A stretch of 64,000 bases of DNA from Diphasiastrum complanatum. Its lineage: Eukaryota > Streptophyta > Lycopodiopsida > Lycopodiales > Lycopodiaceae. The stretch lies in contig CM055097.1 in the NCBI GenBank assembly GCA_029204225.1, positions 61,474,385-61,538,384 on the forward strand. Reading direction: 5' to 3'. The notes below the pieces were generated by a model that worked only from the letters and a program-made list of their open reading frames with translations, made no database searches and was not told where the DNA came from. The first letter of the stretch is position 1. Each line of letters starts with the position of its first letter. Shown here one piece after another: positions 25,701-39,800 of the stretch. Both the position numbers and the translations under genes were made by a program.

Positions 25701-28700
25701 ATGAAGTTGGACCATTTCTACTGGCCACCCATGAAGTTTGAGCTAGCACATCTTATCCGTCAATGTACCTTTTGTGCTCGTAATAAGTATTCCCGTGCTA
25801 AGTCCGCCGGCTTTCTCCAGAGTTGGCCCATTCCTCATCGCCAGTGGACAGACATTTCTATGGACTTTATCCTTGGCCTTCCTCATACCAGACGTGGTAA
25901 TGACTCATGTATGGTGGTGGTTGATCGTTCTCGAAATAGGCACATTTTATTCCGATCCGCAGCACTATCACAGCAGAAGACTGCAGCAAGGGCAGAAGCC
26001 TGATCCACAAGCAATGGTGTATGATAAAAAACATCTATGGGCTCCCATGTGGCCTCCTCAATAGGACGACCATCCCACTGAACCAAAACTATATCTGCTG
26101 CCGGTGTCGACTATGTTGAAGGCGAACCTGAAATATAGCAGCTGGTAATAAAGGAAATAGCTCTGGATCATCAGGAAACTCAGCATCACGAGGAGCATCA
26201 TCTTCAATAGCAACGCGTAACAAACTGACATGGAAGATATCATAGGTACGTGTAGAAGGGGGAAGCTGTAAACGATATGTCACCAGACTGAGGCGGTCCA
26301 ATATCCAGTAAGGCCCATAGTATCGTGGTGCAAGCTTCTCAGTAGAAGCGTGGCCCTGAACAAAATGATGGTGTGCAAAGCGAAGCCGTAGATAAACCAT
26401 ATCTCCAACCTGAAATTGAACTAGCGGCGATGGCGGTCAACACAAGTTTTGTAACGTTGCTGGACTTGCTGTAGATGCGTACTAGCTTTAGTAATAAGCT
26501 CGTGGGCACCTGAAAGAAAGCTTTAGTAATAAGCTCGTGGGCACCTGAAAGAAATGAAGAAGTGTAACAAGCGTAACATCCGGCGGAAGAGGAACCCCAA
26601 GTAAAGTAGGTGCATAACCATGAGCTAGTAAGAAAGGAGAGACACTAGTGCTGGTACGGACAGAGCCATTATAGCTATACTCTTCTGAACATAAATGTTG
26701 ATCCCAATCCTTCCCTGAAGGAGCAACAAAATCATAGAGATAATCCTCAAGGATCGGACCTTAGACTGTCCATCGGCAGTGGAATCATAAGCAGAACCCA
26801 TAAAAAGTTGAACATTGAAAATACGCATAAGTTCTTTCCAAAATATAGAGGTAAACTTAATATCATGATCAGATAGTATAGTACGCGGAAACCCATGTAG
26901 CTGAAAAATCTATAAGATTCTACATCTTCTGCCGTTGCTGATCACCCTAGGCTTGCTGCTACCTGATTATATACTGCATTTTCATTTAGCTCGAGGAGCT
27001 TTGTTTTTCTGCAAGGGAGAGTTATGGACTCGGCTCATTACATTCGCTGCGTCCTTCTTTACTTTATGCATATGCAGGCCTTGGAGCCCTTTTTATTAGT
27101 CTAGTTCATATTTTGGTTATGTACTAGCCTTGGGCCCATTTTATTACTCTACTTGATATTTGGTCATGTACTGATGAGGGTTGCCATATGGCGGGTCACA
27201 GACCCTATCTGGAGGGCACACTATTATCCCTCTTAGAGATTGGTTTCGACAGTCTTATTGTTACGAGCTCGTAACCAGTGCCGAACCCTAGAGAACACAG
27301 ATAGATCAGATACCACAGTCAGGGTCGTGTCCAGCGTACATGACCAACAGGGCAAGATAGTGTGAGTAGTGTGCCCCAGCACGGTCCATAGCCATGGCGG
27401 GCCTAACACAGCTTAGGGACCCTGTCAGTAGGATAGGGCCCCCAGTTGGGTCCCGACGTGCAATCGGCCACGTCAGTGCCACGTGGCCGACCCTTGGCAG
27501 TAGCATGCTACCAGTTCTCACACTGGGCTAGGAGGGGCTTACTCTATATCAGGGAGTAGGCAAGGTTGGGTGGATCAGTTAGTGTTTGCCCTACTGTGGT
27601 GTTAGGATCTATTACACTGGTATCAGAGCCATCTCCATCCTAGGGAGTTTAGGAGCAGTAGTAGAGAAAGCTATCAGAAGATAGGAAATGTTTCTCAGTT
27701 TCTCAGAAAAGATTAGAGGAGGAGAATCGCTGTAGGTGCAGCCTTCAAACCCTTGAAATTCACTGAGAATTTACAGTTGTAGGAAGTAGAATTCCTTCTG
27801 TAGGTAAATCGCTGGAAAGGCAGCAATCTATATCAGATTTCAGACATCTGATAGGAGATTTTAGAAAGGATTTAGAGTAGAAACCAGCGAGCAGGTCCAT
27901 CGCTGTAGGATCAGACATCTACCTCTGAAATTTCAGAGAAATCCAAGGAAGTTTGAGGGGTTTTCAAGCAAATTTTCCTAGCAGGGCCAGCGCTGGACAG
28001 GGAGGTGAAAACGTAGAATTTCATCCCTGTTTTTTGAGATTTCTCAGAAGTTTGAACTTCAAACTTGATTGCCACAGACCAGCGACCTACCAGCTGAGGT
28101 CAACTGAGAGATTCAAGCGGATTTTTGAGTTGTAAATTGAACAAATTGGGCCAGACAGGTTGTTGTCCAGACAGCGAGGGCAGGGACTTCAAAAAATTCC
28201 GGATTTTTCTTGCATATTTCCGGTTTTTACTCAGTTTGTTGGAGCCCCATACCTGAAATCAGATCAATCAGATGCTCAACTCAAGAACCGGGAAATTTGG
28301 CACCGTTTTGAAGCTTCAAACTGGCATTTTCCGGGACAGCAAGTCTGAAATCTAGGGGAAAAGAGCTGAAAGGGTTCCTCTTCATTCTTTCTTTGGAAGT
28401 ACAGTCCTCAGAAACAGCTAAGTCATCTTTCCTTTCCCTTGTACAGTTGTAAATTAGTCTTTTAGACTTTTTTCCTTCAGAAGTTAAGGTAGCTCTCTTT
28501 CAGTTCCGAAGATGACCACTCCTCAGGGACCTGATCAACTGCAGGAGAGAGGCTTCGACGAACTTGAAACAGAAGCCTTGGCTTACAGAAAAGGGAAGGA
28601 ACCCATGGAAGTGGAAGAACAGGAACAGTTCGCCGAAGAACTCGATGAACTGATTACCAAGGAGCAGTTTCTCCAATTGGTAACAGAAGTGGATGAACTG

Positions 28701-31700
28701 AAGTTGGCATTAGCCAATTTCAAGTCCAGTGTGGACGACTCGTTCGCTGAACTCAAAAACTTGATTTTGAGTTCCGCGAAAGGAAGCCTTCCCTCCACTT
28801 CTCAGTTATCCCCTTCTCCACTTCCATCAGTTTCGGGTATGACTTTATGGTCTCACCCCAATGTTTTTAAAGATTTAAAGCCTCCTACTTTTAATGGGGA
28901 AGAGAAGGATAGAAATGCAGATATTCTACAAACCTTCCTCAGCAAATGGAAGAACATTCATGCTCTTAAACAGACCCCTGACCATTTGCAAGCAATTGAG
29001 GCCAGTCTTTCCTTAGGGCCTATGGCCGATAAGTGGTGGTTAAATCTCTAGGAGACTGGGCAGACTCCCCGGTCATGGAAAGCTTTTGAAGAAGCTTTCC
29101 TAAGAAAATTTCTACCAGAAAATGAACTGGATAGAGCCTGGGAAGCCTGGGAAAGAACAGTAATGGATAAATCCCTCATCCAATATATCTCGCAGTATCG
29201 AGAAGCAATTTTAAAGATTAAAAATATGGATGACTATCAGAAAATTAGGGGAATTGTCCGTGGCCTCAAAGATGAATATAAAGTAGAGGTCCAGAGAAAT
29301 TCGCCTACTACCCTTGAGCAAGCTCTCAGCTATGCTCAAATCTATGATGATTCAGTGGGTAGGAAGAAGGCGAGACAACAGCGACTTTCTGAGCAGCCTT
29401 CTCAGAAAGACTTTCAATTTAAAAAGAAATTTTTAAAAAGAAAGAACCAAGATAAATTTAAAGTGCAGCTCCTCAGAAACGCCCTTCACTCATACAACCC
29501 TTAAAACCAGATGATTTTGAGAAAGCCAAACAAGAACGTTTGTGCTTTGTGTGTATGGGCAAGGGACACACAATCAGACAGTGTCCCAAGGGGCCTTTCA
29601 CTAAAAAAGATAAGAAAGATAAAAAACAAGTTCATCTTGTTCAGACTGTATGTTTCCCGAGTGAGTCGGTAGCTTCCGAGATCAAAGTGTATCATGAAGA
29701 TCATGAACACTGTTGCTAGCTGACCTCTGCAATGCTAGCGAGACCCTTTAGCTTTGGGCCGCATGACCTAGTACGTATGCATGGGAAAGTTGGTAACCAG
29801 TCAGTAAGAGTTATGGTTGATGATGGGGCAACCCATAATTTCATCAACCACACCGTGGTTAAAAAGCTTAAACTACTAGAAGTACCTAGTCAGCATAGGT
29901 ACATAGTTTCATTAGCTAAGGGTGAAGATAAAAAAATATGGGAAACTATGGTAAGTAAGTTAAATCTTGGTATTCAGGGGTACCAAGATGAAATAAACTT
30001 TCAGATAATGCACCTGGATCGAACAGATATTGTTCTCGGGAGAGATTGGCTCTACAGTTTAGGACCTTCCCTCCACAGAAACTATCAGGAGAACACCCTC
30101 AACTTTCAGTATAAAGGCCGAGAGATCCAGTTGCATGGGGAGCATGATGTTCCCAACAGCCCTATGGTCTACAGTTCAGAGCTCTGTCAGCTAATCGGAG
30201 ACGAACACCATCAGGTATTCTTATGTGACTTTCCGTTTATTCCTGAAGTTTCTATTTCCAGTTCTATTCAGCAGAAAATCAGTAAATTAGAAACTTTATT
30301 GTCTAAATTTAAAGATGTTTTTCCTGAAGATTTACCACATGGTTTACCACCTAGCAGAGAGGTAGATCATGTAATAAACCTAGTATCAGGTACAGCACCT
30401 GTTTCTAAACCTCCGTATCGGGTCAGCCGAACAGAGGATGAAGAAATAACTAGGCAGTTAACAGATTATCTTGGGAAAGGCCAAATTCAGACCAGTAGTT
30501 CACCATGGGCCTCACCAGTCCTATTGGTGGAAAAGAAAGAGGGGTCTATGCGTCTTTGCGTAGATTACAGAGCCCTCAATAAAGTCACAATTAAGAATAA
30601 ATACCCTATGCCTCGGGCAGACGAGTTGTTTGATCAACTCGACGGGGCTAAGTTTTTCAGCAAAATAGACCTCAGATCGAGATATCATCAAGTCCGTATA
30701 AAATCGGAAGATGTCTCGAAAACAGCTTTTAGGACTCGTCACGGCCATTATGAGTTTAAGGTGATGCCATTTGGGCTCACAAATGCTCCAGCTACCTTTA
30801 TGACCTTGATGAACAGTGTCCTCAGACCATACTTGGGTAAGTTTGTAGTCGTATTTTTTGATGACATCCTCGTTTACAGCAAAACGAGGAAGGAGCATCT
30901 AAAACACCTCAGAGAGGTGTTTCGACTGCTCAGAAAGCATAAGCTCTATGCTAAACAATCCAAGTGTGAATTCTTCGTTGAGAAGTAGCATATTTGGGTC
31001 ACATTATCTCTTCAGATGGGATTAAGATGGACCCAAATAAGGTTAAAGCCATACTCAGTTGGCTAAGACCTCAGAATATTTTGGAACTTCAGATCTTTCT
31101 TGGTCTGGCAGGATATTACAGACGATTTGTCAAGGAATATGCTCAGATAGCGGTTCCTATGACAAATCTCCTTAAGGGGAAGGGAAAGGAGTTCATTTGG
31201 GAGTCCGCACAGCAGGAGAGCTTTGATGCTCTCAAAACAGCTTTAGCTACAGCACCAATTTTAAAAGTCGTCGACCCCAATCAGCCATTTGTGGTCGAAA
31301 CAGATGCTAGCGACTTTGCAGTAGGTGCTGTGCTAACTCAGGGCGGACGACCAGTTGCGTTCGAGAGTAAAAAACTCGAGCCAGCTCAGACTAGGTACAG
31401 TGCCTATGAAAAGGAACTCTTTTCTATAGTCCATGCCCTTAAGACTTGGAGGCATTATTTGTATGGTGCCAACTTTGAGGTCCTGACAGACCATGAGAGT
31501 CTCAGATACCTTTGCAATCAACCTGAGCTTAGAGGTCGGAAAGCTCGTTGGGCAGAGTTGATGCAAGAGTTTGACATGTCTATTAGATATAGACGTGGAA
31601 AATTCAATACAGTAGCAGATGCCCATGATAAACGAGATGAGTTTTACTCAGATTCGTAATGAGTCACTCGAGTCCTTGAGAGGGAAATGCCAGCATGATG

Positions 31701-32471
31701 CATTCTTCTCTACTATCTGGAACTCAGTCCAGAGCAGACAGTTACAGACTCCAAAACCAGTTCCCGGGGCTGGTGCCAGTTCATCCAAGAATACGGCAGC
31801 TTCCGTTGAGGATGATGATGAGTCCGAGTATACGTCGTCAGATGACGTTGAGGATTCTGAGCCTGTATTACCCAAGCAAACCCCAGTGGTTGAGGGTCAG
31901 TTGACTCAAGGATTCAAATGGAAACAGTATTCCATTCAGGATGAGTACTTGCTCTATAGAGATAGAGTATGTGTCCCCAATTCAAAGGATTATAGGCAGC
32001 AGGTCCTATATGAATGTCATGACAATCCTAGTGCGGGACACCCAGGCATACAGAAGACCTATGAACTTCTTCGTAAGCAATTTTTCTAGCCCAGTATGAA
32101 AAAGGACGTCCACCAGTATGTAACCAGTTGCCAGAAATGTCAAGTAAATAAAGCAGAGCGTTTAAAGGCAGGAGGGTTGTTGCATCCCTTAGAAATACCA
32201 GCTGGTAAATGGGAGAGTATCTCCATGGATTTTATAGTAGGCCTGCCTAAAACCCAAAAGGGTAATGACGCTATATGGGTCACAGTTGACCGTCTGACCA
32301 AAATGGCTCATTTCATTCCGACCAAAACAACCGTTAGAGCTACAGAGTTAGCGAGGTTGTTTGTAGACGGGCTGTTTAAATTATACGGTCTACCTTCCGG
32401 CATAGTCAGCGACCGGGACAGTAAGTTTACTGGAAATTTTTGGAGAGGTTAACGCGCAGGACTTTCTATAG

Positions 32472-32514
<43 letters not shown>

Positions 32515-33788
32515 TCCATCATCTCCATACTAAACTTAATATGAGTACCACCGACCATCCACAGACGGACGGTCAAACAGAAAGGGTAAATCAAGTGCTG
32601 GAGGATATGCTTCGTGCATACGTCAGCAAGAAACAGACTAATTGGGAGGAGTATCTCTCGATATTAGAGTTTGCTTACAACAGTACCAAACATTCAGCTA
32701 TAGGATACAGCCCATTTATGCTGATGTACGGTTTTCAGCCACCACAGCTGTAGGGTTCAAACAAGAAAAAGTTGAAGTAGCCAGAAACTTTTTAGAGGAC
32801 CTAAACCAGATGATAGAACATGCTAAGCGTAGCATTAGGCAGTCCCAGGATCGAGCCAGGCATTATGCAGATCCACACAGACGGGATGTGCAGTTCTCCA
32901 CTGGTGAGAAAGTCTACTTGAGAGTCCCAGTTGACTCTAAAACCCTCAAATCAAGAGTGTGTGCTAAGTTGTCTCAAAGGTATTGTGGTCCCTTTACCAT
33001 CAGTAAGAGACTAGGCGAGGTCACCTATGAACTAGAACTCCCACACAGCAGTAAGGTTTTTCCAGTCTTTCATGTAAGTCAGTTACAAAAAGCCTTAACC
33101 AGATCAGACAATCTGGTAGGGGACAGTGTTCTAGTTCTCCCATTGGATCCTCAGCAACCTCCACATGAACCAGAGGAGATTCTTGATAGTAGAGAGACGC
33201 AGACTCGTCATACTCTATACCGAGAATATATGGTTAAGTGGAATGATCAGCCTGTTGAGAATGCCACTTGGGAAAGAGGCAGCGTCCTTCGCAAGATTTT
33301 TCCAGACTTTGTCTTAGAGGACCAAGACGGTTCTTAAGGGGGAGGGAGTGTTACGAGGTCGTAACCAGTGCCGAACCCTAGAGAACACAGATAGGTCAGA
33401 TACCACAGTCAGGGTCGTGTCCAGCGTACATGACCAACAGGGCAAGACAGTGTGAGTAGTGTGCCCCAGCACAGTCCATAGCCATGGCGGGCCTAACACA
33501 GCTTAGGGACCCTGTCAGCAGGATACCCCCCAGTTGGGTCCCGACGTGCAGTCGGCCACGTCAGTGCCACGTGGCCGACACTTGGCAGTAGCATGCTACC
33601 AGTTCTCACACTGGGCTAGGAGGCGCTTACTCTATATCAAGGAGTAGGCAAGGTTGGGTGGATCAGTTAGTGTTTGCCCTACTGTGGTGTTAGGATCTAT
33701 TACACTTATCCATTTAGGGCTCCCTTTTAGGGCTTCTCTATGGGTATAAGTAGGAGACATTGTCATTCATTATTCAGCTTATGATATT

Positions 33789-33858
<70 letters not shown>

Positions 33859-36800
33859 GCATTCTCTTTTTTGCTTTCTAGACTAGTCTGCTACTATGAA
33901 TCAGTTCATCACTATAACAGAGCTTATGCAAAAGTCAACTTCACGTCTCTCTTAACCTGGATAACAAAAATGTAAATGAATGTTCGCAGTATAAAGTGCT
34001 AGTTGACAAAGAAAGCAAACCTTAAACTGAAGATTTTCTCCCTTAAGTCCTACACTTGAGCGTTGTCCATAGAGCAATCCATGGTCAAGAGAAAACCTCC
34101 TGAAGGCCATCTTCAAAGCAATTTCTATTGATGTCGATCCATTGTCTGAGTAATATACTCGGTCTGCCCATCCTAGACACAAAATTATTCAATGAGATAC
34201 ATTATAAGTCGACAAATGTACATATTCTTAGTTAGAAAGAAGCCATCATAAAGACAATAAGTTCCACTCACCACTAGTTCTCTCTCTCACACATTCACTA
34301 GAGAGCTTATGTTAGCAAGATACGACTAGATTCTAGCTCAGCGTTAGTTTATTCTCTCTCTACAACATGGCTCTAATACCAAATGTCAGGAGCCTATTGC
34401 CTCTAAGCTCATCTCTCCCAACTAGTCAGTCTGAAAAATGAATCTCCCATTTTGGTTTAAACTACTTACGGACATGACAACTAGGTGCTCGCGACGATAC
34501 CACATCTCACTAATCAACATCATGCAAGTCCACCAAGTCGTAATTGGCAACACACCTAACTTGTATTGTTGTAGAGTGTATGGGTAAGTTATCGGTCAAG
34601 ATTGTTACCACTAACCCTATGACCTTCTAAGCAGTCCAAGGACATGTTCGGTCTACTATTGGCCCTAGCAATCACTATCGTTGACTAACTTCTAGTCAAT
34701 TCATTAAACTAAAAGCAACAAATTTAGAGCTAGTTTTTACCATCTAAGTGCGATTGTTGATAGGCCCATTTTGGTACAACTTGTTTCTTTTTGTTACAAT
34801 TTCATTGCCAGATGGCCTTTCCTTGATGTTGAATGTTGTGCTTCACTTGGACCACCAGGTTTTGGTTGGCTATGCCCCTAAACATACTAAATTCTAAGCT
34901 TATATTGTGAAACTAAGCGAACAATAGAGTTTAGTTGTTTGTTATGTAAACATTTGCACATGATTTTTTCTTCAATCAAACCTCAATGTGCAAGAGTTCA
35001 ACACTTTTGATTGCTTCTCAAAAAGTTTGGAATAGAAAAGACGCATTCTCCAAAAAGATGAAATACGTTTGCATAACGACGATAACCTTGTAGAAGGTCT
35101 TGTGTCTTTGGAAGAGAAAGACACTACAGGTTATGCGCCAGAGAAAGTTCTAGATCGGAGGGAGCGACCAAGTGGGTCACAGGTCTTTGACGGGGGATGG
35201 GCGTGGTACCTATGAGTCACTCAGTATTCACAAGTCACAGGTAACATGCATGCCAGGTGGATTGATCACCCACCCATTGCTGGATGCATGTACGAGGTGA
35301 CAGGAATAGCATATAGTAGGACTCATAGATAGTGTGCCTATGGTTGGGAGGTTCATTCTACACACCGGCCTTCTTAGTTTCACAAGCTTGGAGAGACCAG
35401 TTGGTGATAGTTCCGAAACAAAAGTTCTGTAATGGTTCCAAGATTCGAGAGCGTTCCGGATCGAAATGCTACATTTTTTTTGTTTTAAATCTATGTGTTG
35501 GGGTGTGGGAAAAAACAACCATTTAGGGATGTAAAAAAAATTCGAAACACAATGCAAAGCATAGTACTTACTACTGAACAAAGCATAGTATATTGAAGCT
35601 CATATACTAACTGAACGAAGCATTTAGGCTTCAGCATGCTACATACCAAAATTGAAACTTAAAAGCAATCACACAATGTGCTAAGTGTATGGGATACAAA
35701 AAAATGGAAACTAATCCACATTCCAAACATGCTTCATAAACAGTAAAGCTCTGACATATATCAAGGAGTGGGCCAATGGCCAAGTACATGAGTATGATAG
35801 ATGGACAATGGACTCATAGAGTCATGTGACACAAAATAAGACCCTGAATCTCTATGACTCAGAGGCATCATGATCAGATGGGGATTCCTCCTCATCATTG
35901 TCACTGGTAGATGAGTAGGAAGATAGGGAATCCTCCCCAAATATGTGTGGTTGTGTCCCTGAACCTCTGCCCCTGCCTCTGCTAATGCCTTTAGGTCTAC
36001 CAGGGCCTCGCTGCTCCCTCTGCATGTGTTGTCTCTGGCTCAACATGCAAATCCATCAAGTGTACCCTACGCCTACCCCCCCCTCCTTTGTAGAACTGAT
36101 GCAGGCTCGGCCAGTGTCTGAGCATCGAGATCAACCCACCCCACATCTTCTCCAATGTCCATCTCCACCTCATTATCCAAGGCCTCATCCTCCTCCTCCT
36201 GCTCATCATCATCATCCAATCCCCCCTCACCCTACCCTCCTCTCTTGCATCCTCTGCATCAACCCTAGCCAGGGATCTAGTGGTCTTGCGCTGCCTCCTA
36301 TCATCACGTGCCAGCTCTTGATGATACTCCGAAAAGATCTCATCATCAATCGCAGCCTCTGGGTGTGCATGGCTTGTTGTAGTGTCCATGGATCTAAGGC
36401 ACTCCTCGGGATTCACCTGCCTAGGTGTACCATCTCTATGCATGTGCCTGACTAGCCTGAAGTTGGTGGTGCAATAAACCAACCTATTCAGCTAGGAAAT
36501 GCTGAGCCTATTGCGTCTCTTTGTGTGCATAAGAGTCCAAGTGCTCCAGTTCCGCTCGCAAGCCGAAGCGGAACAATCTCGAGCTAGGATGTGAGTGGCA
36601 AGAGTGGTAATATCAAGGGCGGACCCACCACACCCATCATGTGAGCAGCGACGGCAAAAGCTCGTCATTAAAATTTGAATAAGCCTCCAGCTGAAGGTCA
36701 CCATCATTAGTGTATCCAATCCCATAGGTCATAGTCCCTCTCACATAACGTAGGATCCGCTTGGTTGCCTTCCAATGTGATTCGGTAGGTTTACTCATAA

Positions 36801-39800
36801 ATTGGCTTGCAATCTCAACCACATAAGCAATATCTGGCCTGGTGGTAGTAAGGTAAATCAGGTTTCCCACCAATTGTCGATAGGAGTCTCATCTGCAACT
36901 GAAGGACCATCATCTCTTGATAGCTTGTTGCGTGTGCTTATTGGCTTGCCTTCTTGCATATTTAACCTCTTCAATAATTTTTGTGCATACTTTGCCTGAG
37001 AGATAAAAAGACAACGATTCCCTTTCCAAACCTCAACTCCTAGGCAATAGTGCAGCAAACCCAAATATTTCACCTCAAACTCACTAGAAAGATTTTTCTT
37101 AACACAAGCAATAAGCTTCTTATTGCTTCTTGTGATGAGTAAGTCATCCACATAGGGCTTAACAACAACAAAGTCTTTACCTTCCTTGAAGACATATAAA
37201 TTGCAATCAAACTTACTCTTCTCAAATCCTTGCCTTGCAAAGTACTCGTCAATTGGGCTATACCAAGCCCTTGGCGCCTGTTTGAGCCCATACAAGGCTT
37301 TTCTAAGCCTGCAAACCAGATGCTCCTTGCCCGTTCTCACAAACCCCTGCGGTTGCTCCATGTAAACCTCCTTTTGTACTTGCCAATTAACAAAGGCACT
37401 TTTGACATCCATTTGATGGACATCCCAATCAAAATATCAGGCTAAGGCCAAAACGGTCCTGATAGATGTCATCTTAGCAACAGGTGCAAGTCTCATCGTA
37501 GTCTAGCCCCTCTTGTTGGGTGTAGCCTTTTGCCACCAACTTCGCCTTGTACTTGTCCACTGTTCCATTGGCATGAAACTTGGTCTTATAGACCCACTTG
37601 CAACCTATTGGTTGCTTCCCTTCTGGCAATGTAGCGAGCTCCCATGTGTCGTTCTTGACAATGGAGTCATATTCCTGCATGGCTTGTTGCCCATACCTTT
37701 TCCTTCACGGCTTTGTGAAAGAATTCAGGTTCCTATTGTTGCACTTGCTCTTGAGACTCATAGGACTCTAGACTAGGCTCCTCATCCGTGGAATCAATCA
37801 AGGGTAGGAACGCAGTAGTTCCTTCTTTCTCTCGCTCCCGTAGTTTGGGTGAATGCTATTCATCAAAGATGATGTCTCTACTTAGGATTTTCTTCTTGTT
37901 CTCGAGATCATACAACACATAGGCTTTCTCACCTTCGCTATACCCAAGGAAGATGCACCTCATGGATTTTGCATCAAGTTTCTTCCACAAGTCCTTAGGT
38001 ATATGTGCGTATGTTGTGCACCCAAATACTCGAAAGCTGCCCACCTTGGGCGCAGCTATATGCTTCTTTAGGCGTGATTCCTTCAACGGCTTTGGTTGGG
38101 CTTCGATTCAATAGAAACACAACAGTTGATACTGCTTCTGCCCAAAAGGAATTCGGCAACCCCTTTTCCTTGAGTATGCTCCTTGCACACTCAACTAAAG
38201 ATCTGTTTTTCTGCTCAGCCACACCGTTCTGATGTGGGGTATGTGGAGCAGAAAACTCTCTTTATCCCACATGCCTTGCAAAGGTCTCTGAACTCATCAG
38301 AAGTATACCACCACCTGCATCTGACCTGAGAGTCTTTAGCTTCTTTCCTGTGTGATTCTTCACCAAAGCTTTCCACTATTTAAAGTATTTGAACGCTTCA
38401 GATTTTTGTCTAAGAAAATACACCCACACCTTCTGTGAGAAGTCATCTACGAAGGTGAAATAGTACGCCCACCTTGCTGATCTAGTTTGCATGTGACCGC
38501 ACAAATCTGAATGCACAAGCTCAAGAATGCCCTTGGCCCTGGTAGCTTTTCCGTTTGGAAACATGTGTCTTTGTTGCTTCCCTAGTGCACAAGCCTCACA
38601 TGTATATGAAGAAGGCTTAATTTTAGGAAGATCTACTACCATATTGTGCTTATTCAAAACTTGTAAACTTTGATAGCTCAAATGACCATACCTCTCGTGC
38701 CAAAGCTTGTCCTGACTAGAAAGAATCCTTTGCTGACAAGGCCTCTTGACTAGAAATGGTTGTGCAAAGCTTGTAAACACCCCCTTCCTGCATTCCCTTG
38801 GCTACCACCTTGAAGCTTTGATCTTTGTCTTTTACCAAACAGGTAGATTCATCAAACTCCACCAGCATGTTCTGTTTGGTAATGGCACCAACAGATCACA
38901 AGTTCCTGGCCAACCTTGGTACATGCAACACACTCTTGATTACCTTCACCTCTCCCGATGACAGCTTCACTGGAACTGTGCCTTTGCCCCTCGCCTCATA
39001 TATAGAGTTATCTCCAAGGCATACTTGTTGACCATCACATGTCTCCTCATAGGTGTGGAACCAATGTCTATGAGGTGTCATGTGATTCGAAGCTCCAGAA
39101 TCAATGTACCATCCACCAAATGTGGATTCAGATGATAGGGCAGTGGTGAATAGATCAAGCCCCCAAATTGCTCTTCTTCTGCAACTTTATCAACAAAGTG
39201 ACCCTATTGATTTTTGCCCTTCTTTTGATCACTTTGCTTCTTTTGGCATTCAAAAGCAAAATGCCCATACTTGCCACAATAGTTGCAATTGCCCTTCCTC
39301 TTGGGTGTAGATGTTGGTGCTTGTCTCCTCTCCAACCTGCAACTTGGATGCTTGCTGCTCCAAGTTTTGCTTTGAGTTCTTCCCCTTGCCTTTGCCTTTC
39401 TTTTGAAAGTTCTGCTTCTTCTTAGAAGCAAATGCATTTATGAATTATCTTCCCTTTCAGAAAGCTTCTTTCTTCTCATCTCCTCTTATAAAAGAAGACC
39501 ACATAGCTCCCCAAAGGTTGGGAGAACCCCATCCTAGCCCAGTGTGAGGACTGGTAGCATGCAACTGCCAAGTGTCGGCCACGTGGCACTGACGTGGCCG
39601 ACTGCACGTCGGGACCCAACTGGGGGCCCTATCCTGCTGACAGGGTCCCTAGGCTGTGTTAGGCCCGCCATGGCTATGGACCGTGCTGGGGCACACTACT
39701 CACACTGTCTTGCCCTGTTGGTCATGTACGCTGGACACGACCCTGACTGTGGTATCTGACCTATCTGTGTTCTCTAGGGTTCGGCACTGGTTACGAGCTC

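Larger units (their letters stand above)
25200..27258 (+). mobile_element. Gypsy-B element remnant, 3' part, with internal inversion
   Basis: A chromovirus-type Ty3/gypsy remnant. In order: RNase H end and integrase N-part on plus (25262-25941), integrase C-part and chromodomain on minus (25955-26930), then plus-strand 3' UTR, polypurine tract GCAAGGGAG (27011-27019) and LTR start (27020 onward). The UTR/LTR matches element C at 49214-49620 in reverse complement. Its LTR is interrupted at 27259 by Gypsy-A1 and resumes at 33705. Confidence 0.8.
27259..33704 (+). mobile_element. Gypsy-A1: full-length but defective Ty3/gypsy chromovirus
   Basis: LTRs 27259-27616 and 33349-33704 are nearly identical, start TGTTACGAG and end ATTACA, with a 5-bp TSD. 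The PBS TGGTATCAGAGCC lies at 27618-27630 and the polypurine tract AAGGGGGAGGGAG at 33336-33348. The internal order is gag, protease, RT, RNase H, integrase, chromodomain, i.e. a Ty3/gypsy chromovirus. It sits in the LTR of an older Gypsy-B element. Its coding region is broken at several points (see the pseudogene entry). A near-intact relative, A2, lies at 39531-45571 in the opposite orientation. Confidence 0.95.

Noticed and set aside
35997-36482. 161-codon minus frame as a new host protein
   Set aside because: It continues the hAT dimerisation domain. The Met/Arg-rich part is the low-complexity tail, partly in a shifted frame.
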